A stretch of DNA of 21,088 nt from the NCBI RefSeq assembly GCF_000972705.2, contig NZ_LATL02000196.1:1-21088 (forward strand), written 5' to 3'. The number at the start of each line of letters is the position of its first letter. Position 1 is the stretch's first letter. A model generated the notes under the pieces. It was not told the DNA's origin. It made no database searches and worked only from the letters and a program-made list of their open reading frames with translations. Shown one piece after another: positions 7,132 to 14,951 of this stretch. Both the position numbers and the translations under genes were made by a program. The DNA is from Limnoraphis robusta CS-951. GTDB taxonomy: Bacteria > Cyanobacteriota > Cyanobacteriia > Cyanobacteriales > Microcoleaceae.

Positions 7132-7839
7132 TTAGACGAGGATGCGCTCTAAAGCGTGAACATCTGGAATACTGAGAACATCGCGATCGCGATGAATCAA
7201 TCCTTTCTTCTCCAGTTTACTGAGAACTCGGGTTACTGTCTCCCGTGCCAGTCCACTCAAGCCACTTAACTCCCGATGGGGAAGATTGGGAATTTGGGTG
7301 CCTTCTTCGGTGGTTTTTCCCTGTCCTTCTGCCAAAAACAACAAAATATCAGCAACTCGGGAGGTGCTGTCTGATTCTCGCAGCCGTAGTCGTCGGTTCA
7401 CCTGACGTAGACGCCTTCCCATCAATTGCGCTAACCGAATACCCGCCTTGGGTTCAGTGTTAATCAGTTCTACAAAATCCTGGGCGGGCATATTCCCAAT
7501 CATCGTAGGAGCAAGGGTGATCACATCTGTTGAACGGGGAACTTCATCTAAGGCGGCCATCTCACCAAATATTTCTCCTTTTCCCAAGATATTGAGTGTC
7601 ACTTCCTTACCGTCTAGGTTGTAGGTACGAATTTTGACCCAACCATCAAGAATAAAATACACGGAACTCCCCCAATCATTTTCCAATAAAATGACTTGGT
7701 TTGGAGGATGTTGGCGGCCGACAACGTGAGATGTGGCTTTATCTATTGCCTCAGTCGGCAAACCTTGAAAGAAAGATGTGGAGAGGATCATCTGAATGAT
7801 ATCAGATTGCGTCTCGCGGGAGAAGTACCGATCTTCCAT
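7132..7839 (-). CDS. Crp/Fnr-family transcriptional regulator
   Basis: A 235-residue regulator with the two standard domains. The cyclic-nucleotide-binding-like beta-roll spans about 20-130, with a phosphate-binding-cassette-like stretch at 89-104 (EIFGEMAALDEVPRST, with G92, E93, R102, S103). A dimerisation helix follows at about 130-155, then a winged helix-turn-helix at 188-215 (recognition region RETVTRVLSKLEKKGL). The retained G-E and R-S positions make cyclic-nucleotide binding possible, unlike NtcA, which binds 2-oxoglutarate and has a different sequence. There are no cysteines for an Fnr iron-sulfur cluster. It is divergent from the coiled-coil/ATPase operon across 127 bp, so it could regulate that operon and itself; no clear TGTGA-type palindrome was seen there. 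Confidence 0.9.
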   Translation of the reverse strand: MEDRYFSRETQSDIIQMILSTSFFQGLPTEAIDKATSHVVGRQHPPNQVILLENDWGSSVYFILDGWVKIRTYNLDGKEVTLNILGKGEIFGEMAALDEVPRSTDVITLAPTMIGNMPAQDFVELINTEPKAGIRLAQLMGRRLRQVNRRLRLRESDSTSRVADILLFLAEGQGKTTEEGTQIPNLPHRELSGLSGLARETVTRVLSKLEKKGLIHRDRDVLSIPDVHALERILV

Positions 7840-7908
7840 GAGGGTCTCATACTGTAAATTTCGCTTCAGCGATGGTTAGAGAGGATCTAAAATAGGGGCT
7901 AGTTCTAC

Positions 7909-7937
7909 TTGAGTACGCTCTTTCCCTAGCCTATCAT
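7909..7937 (+). promoter_or_regulatory. Predicted sigma-70-type promoter for the coiled-coil/ATPase operon
   Basis: TTGAGT (7909-7914) and TATCAT (7932-7937) are separated by 17 nt, close to -35/-10 consensus. Transcription would begin near 7944, just ahead of the strong GGGGGAGG ribosome site (7950-7957) that serves the GTG start at 7967. Confidence 0.45.
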
Positions 7938-7966
7938 GGTATCAGTTTTAGGGGGAGGTTCTAGCC

Positions 7967-9379
7967 GTGACTGCTCAAAGCGATCGCATAAAAGCTCTGA
8001 TCTTGAATATAGACAAAGCGTTGAGCTTATCCAATCCTCGGCCACCTCTGGTTGTCCTGGGGGATAGCATCATTCAATCACGCCAAGTTTTAGAACAGGT
8101 CAGAAGTTATTTATTGTCTCACTCCGAAAGTCTCTCTTCAGGGAGTCTGGATATTATCCCCGACTCTCAACCAGAACTCAACTCGCTGGAACAATCTTTG
8201 CGACTGGCAATTCGTCAGGAATTTCAACAGTTACAAACTCAGTTGACTCAAACGATTCAAGCAGAAATCCAGGCAATGCGGCAAGAGCGAAGGGTTCTGA
8301 TCCGAGAACTGCGACTGTTAAGACAGCAGCGACAACAAGCCGAAACCGCTTCTCAACTGAGTCAAGAGCCTCAATCTCCCTCCCCTGTGCAAACGGTATT
8401 TGTTGAGCCGACAGCAACTTATCGTTATCCTTCATCGAAGGAACGAGTACAGGAATTGTTCCCCTATGCTGGGGTGGAACTTCCCCCACAGCAGTTAGAG
8501 TCTCTGGTGACATCTGTTGCTGTTTCTGCCTCCAGAAACCCTGAACCAATCGCTACGATGCCAGATGTGACTTTATCTCAACAGCTAGACTCTGATCAAT
8601 CGGAGCTGATCAACCTTCCCTCTTTAGCAAAACAGGAATCATCCGAAGAAACCCCGACTCAAAATGATCCCCCTGACAGGGTAGAGTTAGAGTTAGTCGC
8701 ACCGCAACTGGAAATTTCCCCAACCCTTGAGGGCCTACAAGAATCCACTCTCAACACAACCGAGGTGATTGTATCTTTAGATCCAGACTCAACACCAGAG
8801 GAAAACCCCCTAGAAATCTCCTCAGAGGGCGTCAATCAGGTGAATGATGTCTTCGGAGCGTTAGACTTAAGGGAAGCCGTATTCGTCGAGTCTCAAGCCT
8901 TACGTTCACCTTCTGTTACCCTAACTCAGCCGACTACGCCACCCGATCCGATCCATCAACTCCTCGATCAAGAAGGCTATATTCCTGCTTCACCCCTGGA
9001 AAACCTTTTACCCCATGATCAGCAACAAGAAGACGACGATGATCAGCTAGACACTCACCTGATGGTTGATAAGAGTATCAGACAACAACTTGAGGAAGAT
9101 TTGTTGAATTTAGAACAGCAATCTTTTATTGGGGAAGATCACACAACACCTAACTTTTCCAACCCACTCCCAACAACTCAGGAGATCGAGACTTTTGAGC
9201 AATTATGGTCTGAAACTTCTCCCGTTGAGCTTAATCCCTTTGCTGAAGCCAGTGCGTCTGAAATGAACCTTGATGAACTGCTCGATGATCTCGATCAAAA
9301 CGAGGGAGAAACAACTCACCCAGATGAACAATCAGACGATCTCAATTTTGAGGCTTTGAATCGGAAACTGCAACAGTAA
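7967..9379 (+). CDS. Coiled-coil protein with long acidic disordered tail
   Basis: A 470-residue protein I cannot assign. Residues 1-55 form an ordered N-terminal region (LILNIDKALS, PRPPLVVLGDS). Residues about 70-130 are a strong Gln/Arg/Leu-rich coiled coil (LRLAIRQEFQQLQTQLTQT onward). From 130 to the end it is Glu/Asp/Ser/Pro-rich and probably disordered, ending with acidic LDELLDDLDQNE-like segments. There is no signal peptide or membrane segment. The start is GTG with GGGGGAGG 9 nt upstream. The stop is 2 nt before the ATG of the ASKHA ATPase, so the two are almost certainly cotranscribed and probably work together, for example as a scaffold or regulator of the ATPase (inference). The antisense frame at 8178-8549 is a shadow. 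Confidence 0.8.
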   Translation: MTAQSDRIKALILNIDKALSLSNPRPPLVVLGDSIIQSRQVLEQVRSYLLSHSESLSSGSLDIIPDSQPELNSLEQSLRLAIRQEFQQLQTQLTQTIQAEIQAMRQERRVLIRELRLLRQQRQQAETASQLSQEPQSPSPVQTVFVEPTATYRYPSSKERVQELFPYAGVELPPQQLESLVTSVAVSASRNPEPIATMPDVTLSQQLDSDQSELINLPSLAKQESSEETPTQNDPPDRVELELVAPQLEISPTLEGLQESTLNTTEVIVSLDPDSTPEENPLEISSEGVNQVNDVFGALDLREAVFVESQALRSPSVTLTQPTTPPDPIHQLLDQEGYIPASPLENLLPHDQQQEDDDDQLDTHLMVDKSIRQQLEEDLLNLEQQSFIGEDHTTPNFSNPLPTTQEIETFEQLWSETSPVELNPFAEASASEMNLDELLDDLDQNEGETTHPDEQSDDLNFEALNRKLQQ

Positions 9380-9381
9380 TT

Positions 9382-11145
9382 ATGCCACCTGAGTACAACA
9401 GTAAAGACCGAAAAACAGCACCGGATCAATGGTATCTTTCACTTGATCTTGGAACAGGACTGTCCGCCTGTTTACTGAACCGTAACAGTCAAAAAGTGTA
9501 TCCTGTTTATTGGAAAAGCAACACTAACAGTCCCTCTGATTCCGATCAGGTGACTTTTCGCCTACCTTGTGAAGTAGACTGGCAGGAAACACCCAACGGT
9601 AAGGAGCGAAAATTAAAAAATTTCAAGCCCTATCTTAATATTGCTATTCCCTACGTCAGAATTACTCAGGATACCGCTTCAGAAGTCAGCCAAGTTCCGG
9701 TACCGTTGATCCAATTATCCGACAATCAAACGGTTTTTTTAGGCAAGTTTCAACGGGCTTTACAGCTATTACTCTCGACGTTAACCCATGAGGAGTCTCA
9801 AAAGCCACTCAAAGGTTTGATGTTACCCAAATTCTACACCTGTGGAGCGATCGGTTTAGACTCAAAAACCCTTGATTCTGTTCTCAAACACCTAGCTGGA
9901 GTGATTGTTGGTTTTCCCTGTCAGGGAACGCAAGCTTATCGTTTGAATGTGGAGAAAGCGATTTTAGATGCGAACCTTGTCAAAAGCTCTGAGCAAATTT
10001 TATGGTTAGAAGAAACGATCGCCATCATGTTGGCTCAACTGCGTTCTGATGGGATGATATCAATGTCAGATGGCGGTGTATTAGTCATCGATGCGGGAGC
10101 AACAACAACAGAAATTGCTTTGGTTGAACTTCCTGATCCCATTGAAGATTTGACTCATGCTGATTTTGTTTGTCATAGTTGGGCTTATGGGGGAGATTCA
10201 CTAGATCTCGATATTGTTTGTCAGTTATTGTTAAACTCGCCAACAGGAAAACAGTTACAATCTCAGGTATTTTCGGAGCAAGAGTTGATCAAACCTCAAG
10301 CGGGATGTCCTGATTTACAGCATCGTTATCGTCTTCAGCAACAGTTATACAGTCAGCCTTTGGGGGTGGCATTATTAGACGCTGCAAAATCTTTAAAAGT
10401 TATTCTTTCCCAACAACAACATTACAGGTTAAACATTGAGGATTATCAATGGGAACTCAACTGGACAGACCTAGAACGCTTGGTTTTGGTTCCGTTTATT
10501 AATCAGTTTAACTCAGAACTCAATCATGCGATCGCGAAAGCTGGAATTTCTAGTCTCGCAATTAATCAAGCCATTTGTTTGGGCGGAAATGGAGTTTGGA
10601 CTAAGTTAAATCGTTGGTTACGACAAAAATTACCCAGTGCGATGATTTTTCAAAATGATAGTCGAGAAATCGGCGTTGAGGAGGGGTTTTTGTGGGATCA
10701 GGTTCAGGTGGCGATGGGTTTGGCGACGTTACCGCTTTATCCTCAAGTTCTTGATCGCTCCCGACATCAGTATAGTGATTATTTTCTGCTGACAGAGTTG
10801 TTAAATGGGTTTGAGGAGCGATCCTTGTCTATTGATCAGGTGATGCAATTGTTGGAAAGTCGCGGAATTAATACCCGATCCTGTCAGTCTCGAATTCTCA
10901 ACATTTTAAAAGCGCAACTTCCACCAGGGTTAATCCCCAGGGAGCCAGAACTTTTGTTGATTCATCCGGCTTCTCGACAAACTCCCGATTATCAACGTCT
11001 CAGCGAGGGGAATTTGTTTATACAAGAGGGCGATCGCTGCTATCGCCTCAATCGTGAACAAGCGGATCAAGTTCGTCACTATCTCAAGCAACTGCTTTCG
11101 GACTATCAACAATCTTTAGAAGAGCCTGCGGTGATTCCCTTTTAG
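9382..11145 (+). CDS. ASKHA-fold (actin/Hsp70-like) ATPase, uncharacterised
   Basis: A 587-residue protein with the motif set of the actin/Hsp70/sugar-kinase superfamily. Phosphate-1 is YLSLDLGTGLSACLL (about 18-32). Phosphate-2 is GGVLVIDAGATTTEIALVE (about 231-249). An adenosine-type motif is AICLGGNGVWTKLN (about 397-410). Between phosphate-2 and the adenosine motif is a helical region (QQQLYSQPLGVALLDAAKSLK). After 430 comes a C-terminal extension of about 150 residues (LLESRGINTRSCQSRILNIL and following) not found in DnaK, MreB, ParM or FtsA. It has no DnaK substrate domain and no membrane helix. It is the second gene of a tight pair with the coiled-coil protein. A chaperone-like or filament-forming role is possible, but no function is established here. 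Confidence 0.82.
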   Translation: MPPEYNSKDRKTAPDQWYLSLDLGTGLSACLLNRNSQKVYPVYWKSNTNSPSDSDQVTFRLPCEVDWQETPNGKERKLKNFKPYLNIAIPYVRITQDTASEVSQVPVPLIQLSDNQTVFLGKFQRALQLLLSTLTHEESQKPLKGLMLPKFYTCGAIGLDSKTLDSVLKHLAGVIVGFPCQGTQAYRLNVEKAILDANLVKSSEQILWLEETIAIMLAQLRSDGMISMSDGGVLVIDAGATTTEIALVELPDPIEDLTHADFVCHSWAYGGDSLDLDIVCQLLLNSPTGKQLQSQVFSEQELIKPQAGCPDLQHRYRLQQQLYSQPLGVALLDAAKSLKVILSQQQHYRLNIEDYQWELNWTDLERLVLVPFINQFNSELNHAIAKAGISSLAINQAICLGGNGVWTKLNRWLRQKLPSAMIFQNDSREIGVEEGFLWDQVQVAMGLATLPLYPQVLDRSRHQYSDYFLLTELLNGFEERSLSIDQVMQLLESRGINTRSCQSRILNILKAQLPPGLIPREPELLLIHPASRQTPDYQRLSEGNLFIQEGDRCYRLNREQADQVRHYLKQLLSDYQQSLEEPAVIPF

Positions 11146-11481
11146 TGAGTTTTTAACTTTTATCATACACTACTCCTGAATACTCGTATCAGATTGATCA
11201 TCAATATTTTGTATATTGAATTACAATTTTCTCTTTTTTGCAGAGGATTTGAGAGTGTGAAATCGGCCATTTCCGAATGCTTGATCCTCTGATCAGCGCA
11301 CAATAAAAAATCTGACGGCAATTTTACAAACTCAGGGGATTTGTGAATCAAATAGTCATTGAGTTTAAAGATTTCGTAAAATTTTGAGGAAAGTTCAACG
11401 TAAAACTTCCGGTTAAGAAAAAATTTACTTAGAATGAAACTGGAGTCTCAATTCACCAAAAAATCACCGGGGTAAACAGTT
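11146..11481. other. AT-rich intergenic region, nothing recognised
   Basis: Some 336 bp between the ATPase gene and the sugar transferase gene. The short frame on the minus strand has no support. A small TGATC..GATCA repeat occurs near 11281, but no convincing terminator or promoter was found. Confidence 0.5.
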
Positions 11482-12180
11482 GTGACTGGTATTTCCAAAT
11501 CATCTATCCACTCAGCCAGCAAATATTTAATTGAAGGAAACCCTTCTAATCCTTTCCAATTTGGAACAAGAGTCCATCCTTCTGTTCGTTCAAAAGTTAA
11601 ACGCTTAATCGATATTGGGGTAGCCTTAGTTGGATTATCAATTACAGCAATCATAGCCATTCCTATCACGATCATTATGTATTTTGATGATCCAGGCCCC
11701 CTTTTATACAGTCAAATTCGCTGTGGTTTTCGGGGGAAACCCTTTCGGATGTGGAAATTTAGATCGATGGTTGTTAATGCGGATCAGATGAAGCATTTGG
11801 TAGAAAACCAAGCCAAAGGTCATATTTTCAAGAATGATCGTGATCCTCGCATTACCCGTTTAGGTCAATTTTTAAGGAAAACGAGTCTCGATGAATTTCC
11901 TCAATTTTGGAATGTTTTGCGCGGAGAAATGAGCATCGTGGGTACTCGTCCTCCGACTCCAGATGAGGTTGAAAAATACGAAGAGCATCACTGGAGACGG
12001 TTAGATGTTCGACCGGGAATTACAGGAGAATGGCAAGCCAATGGTCGTTCGAGTATTGATGATTTTGAAGAAATTGTGATGATGGATATTAACTATCAGC
12101 GCAAATGGTCTGTATTTTATGATATCGTGTTGATTATGAAAACAATTACAGCCGTTCTCAACAAAGACGGAGCTTGTTAA
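11482..12180 (+). CDS. Polyprenyl-phosphate sugar-1-phosphate transferase (bacterial sugar transferase family)
   Basis: A 232-residue monotopic phosphoglycosyl transferase of the PglC/WcaJ-core type. It moves a sugar-1-phosphate from a UDP-sugar to undecaprenyl phosphate at the cytoplasmic face, starting exopolysaccharide or glycan synthesis. Typical blocks are KRLIDIGVALVGLSI followed by the re-entrant hydrophobic helix (about 41-68), FRMWKFRSMVVNAD (89-101), the catalytic Asp-Glu dyad in SLDEFPQFWNVLRGEMS (D137, E138), IVGTRPPTPDE and RPGITGEWQ. The length is the short form, lacking the four-helix N-terminal domain of WbaP. The start is GTG with a weak GGGG ribosome site. No glycosyltransferase cluster surrounds it, so the polysaccharide is unknown. 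Confidence 0.9.
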   Translation: MTGISKSSIHSASKYLIEGNPSNPFQFGTRVHPSVRSKVKRLIDIGVALVGLSITAIIAIPITIIMYFDDPGPLLYSQIRCGFRGKPFRMWKFRSMVVNADQMKHLVENQAKGHIFKNDRDPRITRLGQFLRKTSLDEFPQFWNVLRGEMSIVGTRPPTPDEVEKYEEHHWRRLDVRPGITGEWQANGRSSIDDFEEIVMMDINYQRKWSVFYDIVLIMKTITAVLNKDGAC

Positions 12181-12241
12181 TCAAGGTTGTACTTTATTAC
12201 ATTTTACCTTAAACCTTCTCAAATATGCCTTTAGGCTCAAG

Positions 12242-12270
12242 TCTAGCTGGGAAATTCCTGCTAGATTTTT
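12242..12270 (+). terminator. Rho-independent terminator after the sugar transferase gene
   Basis: TCTAGC...GCTAGA outer arms with inner GGAA-A-TTCC form a near-perfect palindrome followed by TTTTT, 61 bp downstream of the sugar transferase stop. Confidence 0.65.
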
Positions 12271-12305
12271 AGAGTGTACAGGCGATAAACGAATCAATAC
12301 TTTCA

Positions 12306-12824
12306 ATGAACTTACCCACTTGGATCACGTTTTCTCGTTTACTGGGTGTTCCCATACTCCTGTATGGCTTGCATGAACCGACGCTAGAGAGTCGCTGGGT
12401 GTGTTTGGCGGTTTTTGTTGTCGCCGCTTCTACAGACTGGCTGGATGGCTACCTGGCGCGGAAACTTAACCAAGTGACTGATCTGGGGAAATTTCTTGAT
12501 CCATTGGTGGATAAATTACTGGTGTTGGCGCCGCTTTTGGCTTTGGTTGAACTCGGACAAGTTCCTGCTTGGGGTGTATTTTTGATTTTAGCACGAGAAT
12601 TAGCGATCGCAGGTTGGCGGGTGAATCAAACTAAAATATCAGGGGCGAACCTCTGGGGAAAACTGAAAACGGTTATTCAAATTATCGCCATTTGTTTATT
12701 AATTGCGCCTCTATCTTCTGAGTGGGATATTGTTAGTTTAGTGGCGTTTTGGGCGGCTGTGGCTATCACATGGATTTCGGGTATTGTTTATTTATTACCT
12801 GCTAAACATGAGACATCTATTTAG
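12306..12824 (+). CDS. pgsA: CDP-diacylglycerol--glycerol-3-phosphate 3-phosphatidyltransferase
   Basis: A 172-residue membrane enzyme that makes phosphatidylglycerol phosphate from CDP-diacylglycerol and glycerol-3-phosphate. This is the committed step to phosphatidylglycerol, which cyanobacterial photosystems require. The CDP-alcohol phosphotransferase signature is complete: D44, D47, G48, A51, R52, G61, D65 and D69. The N-terminus NLPTWITFSRLLGVPI is family-typical, and about four to five further hydrophobic segments follow. The ATG at 12306 follows the terminator at 12242-12270, so the gene is probably transcribed on its own. It converges with the RNase D-like gene, with a terminator-like repeat in between. 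Confidence 0.94.
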   Translation: MNLPTWITFSRLLGVPILLYGLHEPTLESRWVCLAVFVVAASTDWLDGYLARKLNQVTDLGKFLDPLVDKLLVLAPLLALVELGQVPAWGVFLILARELAIAGWRVNQTKISGANLWGKLKTVIQIIAICLLIAPLSSEWDIVSLVAFWAAVAITWISGIVYLLPAKHETSI

Positions 12825-12857
12825 TCTGGGGTTGCGTCATCAAAATCCGGGAAATTT

Positions 12858-12921
12858 ACCACCAAGACACCAAGACACGAAGTTTTTTTTCTCTTTGTGT
12901 CGAGCGTGTCGAGCGTGGTTT
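12858..12921. repeat. Dispersed hairpin repeat, likely pgsA terminator; relative of the 1-287 repeat
   Basis: The left half repeats CCAAGACA (ACCACCAAGACACCAAGACA then CGAAG). The right half is CTTTGTGTCGAGCGTG, then TCGAGCGTGG. The halves pair as a long imperfect hairpin around a T-rich loop and are followed by TTTTTATT. It shares CACCAAG, ACACGAAG and CTTTGTGTC with the 69-bp units at 1-287 and, like them, ends on the stop codon of a minus-strand gene (12922). Confidence 0.8.
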
Positions 12922-13821
12922 TTATTCTTTTGATTTGGGAATCAGACGCCAAATGGTTGTTTGTTCTTCTTGGGTTGGAAGTTTTTCTAGGGTTTTTCCG
13001 AGTTGTTTTTGTAAGTCTTGAGTTAGGGTAATAGGGAAATCAAAATCTAGGTTTTGAGTTTGAATCAATTCGGAGAGTTCAGTCAAGGAAGTTTTTAGGG
13101 TTTTGCGTTGGGAACTGGTGAGTTTAAAGCTATCTGTTTCTGCAATTTGTTGAGTTTTCATTGCTTGTTTGAGACGCTCTTGAATGTGAGTGATTTCTGA
13201 GTCTAAGAGTTTCCATTCTTCGGCGATTTCTTGATAACGAGTGGCGAGTGTATCGAGGTTTTCTGTTGTGGGATCGGGTGAAGATTTGGCTTGCAGTTGG
13301 AGCAAATGTTGATGAATATTAGCTAAATAGACTAAATCCATTTTAGCATATTCGAGTTGCTTTTTGCTGAGAGGCCGTTGTCCCCAATCGCTGCTTTGTT
13401 CTTGTTTATCAATATTGCTAAAGTTGCCTAATGTTGTTGCTAAGGTTTTCAGTTGATAGTTGGGAACGGGAAGCAAATAATAGGGGATTTTTTTGGCTAT
13501 TTCTAGGGTGCAGGTGACGTTTTTTGCCTGTTTTTTTCCTAAAAGTTTTAGATCATAGTTGGCATTATGAAAGACTTTTTCAATGGCGGGATTGATCATA
13601 ATCACATCAATAAAATGACTGATTAATTCCGTTTTGTCTAAAACATCTAAGAGGTAGAAGTGATCGTCTGTTTGATCATTGACTGTTGTTAAAACTTGAA
13701 TCAGAGATAACCGAGGTTGACTTTTATAATCTGCAACTTCTGTATCAATCCACAAAATTTGAGCAGAAGACAGTTGATTAATAACGGCTTTAATTTGTTC
13801 GGTATCGGTTAAATAAGGCAT
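12922..13821 (-). CDS. RNase D-like 3'-5' exonuclease (DEDDy)
   Basis: A 299-residue protein with an N-terminal 3'-5' exonuclease domain of about 180 residues. The DEDDy residues are visible: D26 and E28 in LWIDTEVA, D90 in HNANYDLKLL, and Y158 with D162 in LEYAKMDLVYL. These bind the two metals that hydrolyse RNA or DNA 3' ends. The C-terminal 120 residues are helical and Gln/Lys/Thr-rich (about 190-240 coiled-coil-like) rather than a recognisable HRDC domain. It is therefore shorter than E. coli RNase D (about 375) and better called RNase D-like. Substrate is not known from sequence. It is 30 bp downstream of the first pentapeptide gene on the same strand. Confidence 0.88.
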   Translation of the reverse strand: MPYLTDTEQIKAVINQLSSAQILWIDTEVADYKSQPRLSLIQVLTTVNDQTDDHFYLLDVLDKTELISHFIDVIMINPAIEKVFHNANYDLKLLGKKQAKNVTCTLEIAKKIPYYLLPVPNYQLKTLATTLGNFSNIDKQEQSSDWGQRPLSKKQLEYAKMDLVYLANIHQHLLQLQAKSSPDPTTENLDTLATRYQEIAEEWKLLDSEITHIQERLKQAMKTQQIAETDSFKLTSSQRKTLKTSLTELSELIQTQNLDFDFPITLTQDLQKQLGKTLEKLPTQEEQTTIWRLIPKSKE

Positions 13822-13851
13822 GAGTTTTACGAAGACTTGAGGATAATTTTT

Positions 13852-14868
13852 TTAAGAACAAAGACACAAATGCGCGGCTTGATCACAAGTGGAACCATCG
13901 GGCATAATGGTGTTTGTTAAAATGGCACAATCCAGATTTGCACCGTCAAGATTTGCACCTCGTAAACTCGCACCTTGTAAGTCAGCACCGGATAAATTTG
14001 CACCGCGTAAATCAGCTTTCCAGAGATAAGCATTTTGTAGATTGGCGCTCGTTAAGTTCGCACCTGCTAGAGTTGAAAGATTCAAATTGGCTCCCCTTAA
14101 ATCAGCTTGAATTAAATCAGCTTCAGATAAATCAACTTTCAGCAAAACCGCTTCACTCAGATTGGATTGTTGTAAAATAGCTTGAGTTAAGTTCGCGCCA
14201 TGTAGAGTCGCTTTTTTCAGGTTTGCTTGTGTCATTTGGGCGAGATGAAAATTGGCTGCGGTGAGATCAGTTTCTTGCAAGTTCGCTTTTTTGAGGTTCG
14301 CCTGAGTAAAATTAACACCGTTTAGATCCTGTCTTGACAAATCTACCTCAACTAAATGAGCATGGTTGAGGTTAATTCCAGTGAGACGAGTTTCGTCAAG
14401 TTTAGCACTATTTAAACGAGCATAACTGAGATTCGCCCAACAGAGGTTTGCACCTGTAAGATTAGCTGAACGTAAATTAACACCACTTAAGTTCGCCCCA
14501 CATAAATTTACTCCTGTCAGGTTCGCTGAACGTAAATTCACCCCTCGCAAAACGGCTCCACTGAGTTTAACGCCCTGCAAATCTGACTTTACTAAAAAGG
14601 CACCTTCGAGGTTAGCTTTCGTCAGATCAGCATTGATTAATTGTCCTTTTCCAAGTTGAATATAGCTGAGATTACTAGCGTATAGAAAGGCATTACTGAG
14701 ATTACTTTCATTGAGTATGGTGCGGCTGAGATTTGCTCCAGCAAGGGAAGCTTCAGCAAAGTTAACCCCAGGTAAATTAGCATGAATTAAACTCGCGCCA
14801 ATCAGGTTAATTTTTCTGAAATCTCGTTCTCCAGTCGTGTAACGTTTTAAAAGTTCTTTAATCTCCAT
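13852..14868 (-). CDS. Pentapeptide-repeat protein A
   Basis: A 338-residue protein made almost wholly of A(N/D)LXX pentapeptides, roughly 55-60 units, predicted to fold as a right-handed quadrilateral beta-helix of about 14 coils. The first 25 residues (ELLKRYTTGERDFRKINLIG) form a short cap, and the C-terminus is a Cys-containing tail (CDQAAHLCLCS). No signal peptide, kinase domain or membrane segment is present. The ATG has GGAGG about 9 nt upstream. It lies 83 bp downstream of a paralogue with the same cap. Pentapeptide proteins are abundant in cyanobacteria and mostly of unknown function; DNA mimicry as in Qnr/MfpA cannot be assumed. Confidence 0.93.
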   Translation of the reverse strand: MEIKELLKRYTTGERDFRKINLIGASLIHANLPGVNFAEASLAGANLSRTILNESNLSNAFLYASNLSYIQLGKGQLINADLTKANLEGAFLVKSDLQGVKLSGAVLRGVNLRSANLTGVNLCGANLSGVNLRSANLTGANLCWANLSYARLNSAKLDETRLTGINLNHAHLVEVDLSRQDLNGVNFTQANLKKANLQETDLTAANFHLAQMTQANLKKATLHGANLTQAILQQSNLSEAVLLKVDLSEADLIQADLRGANLNLSTLAGANLTSANLQNAYLWKADLRGANLSGADLQGASLRGANLDGANLDCAILTNTIMPDGSTCDQAAHLCLCS

Positions 14869-14951
14869 CAGGGAGCCTCCAGCTTTTAGTTCAATTGTGG
14901 CACGCTACACTGGGGAAGTTACTCAAATTCGTTACGATTTGACATAATTTT

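Noticed and set aside
7132..7839. Assignment of the Crp/Fnr gene as ntcA
   Set aside because: The sequence lacks NtcA-specific stretches and instead keeps a cyclic-nucleotide-type phosphate-binding cassette; only a family-level call is justified.
8178..8549. 123-residue minus-strand frame inside the coiled-coil gene
   Set aside because: No ribosome site and no recognised domain; it lies wholly inside a gene with a strong start on the other strand.
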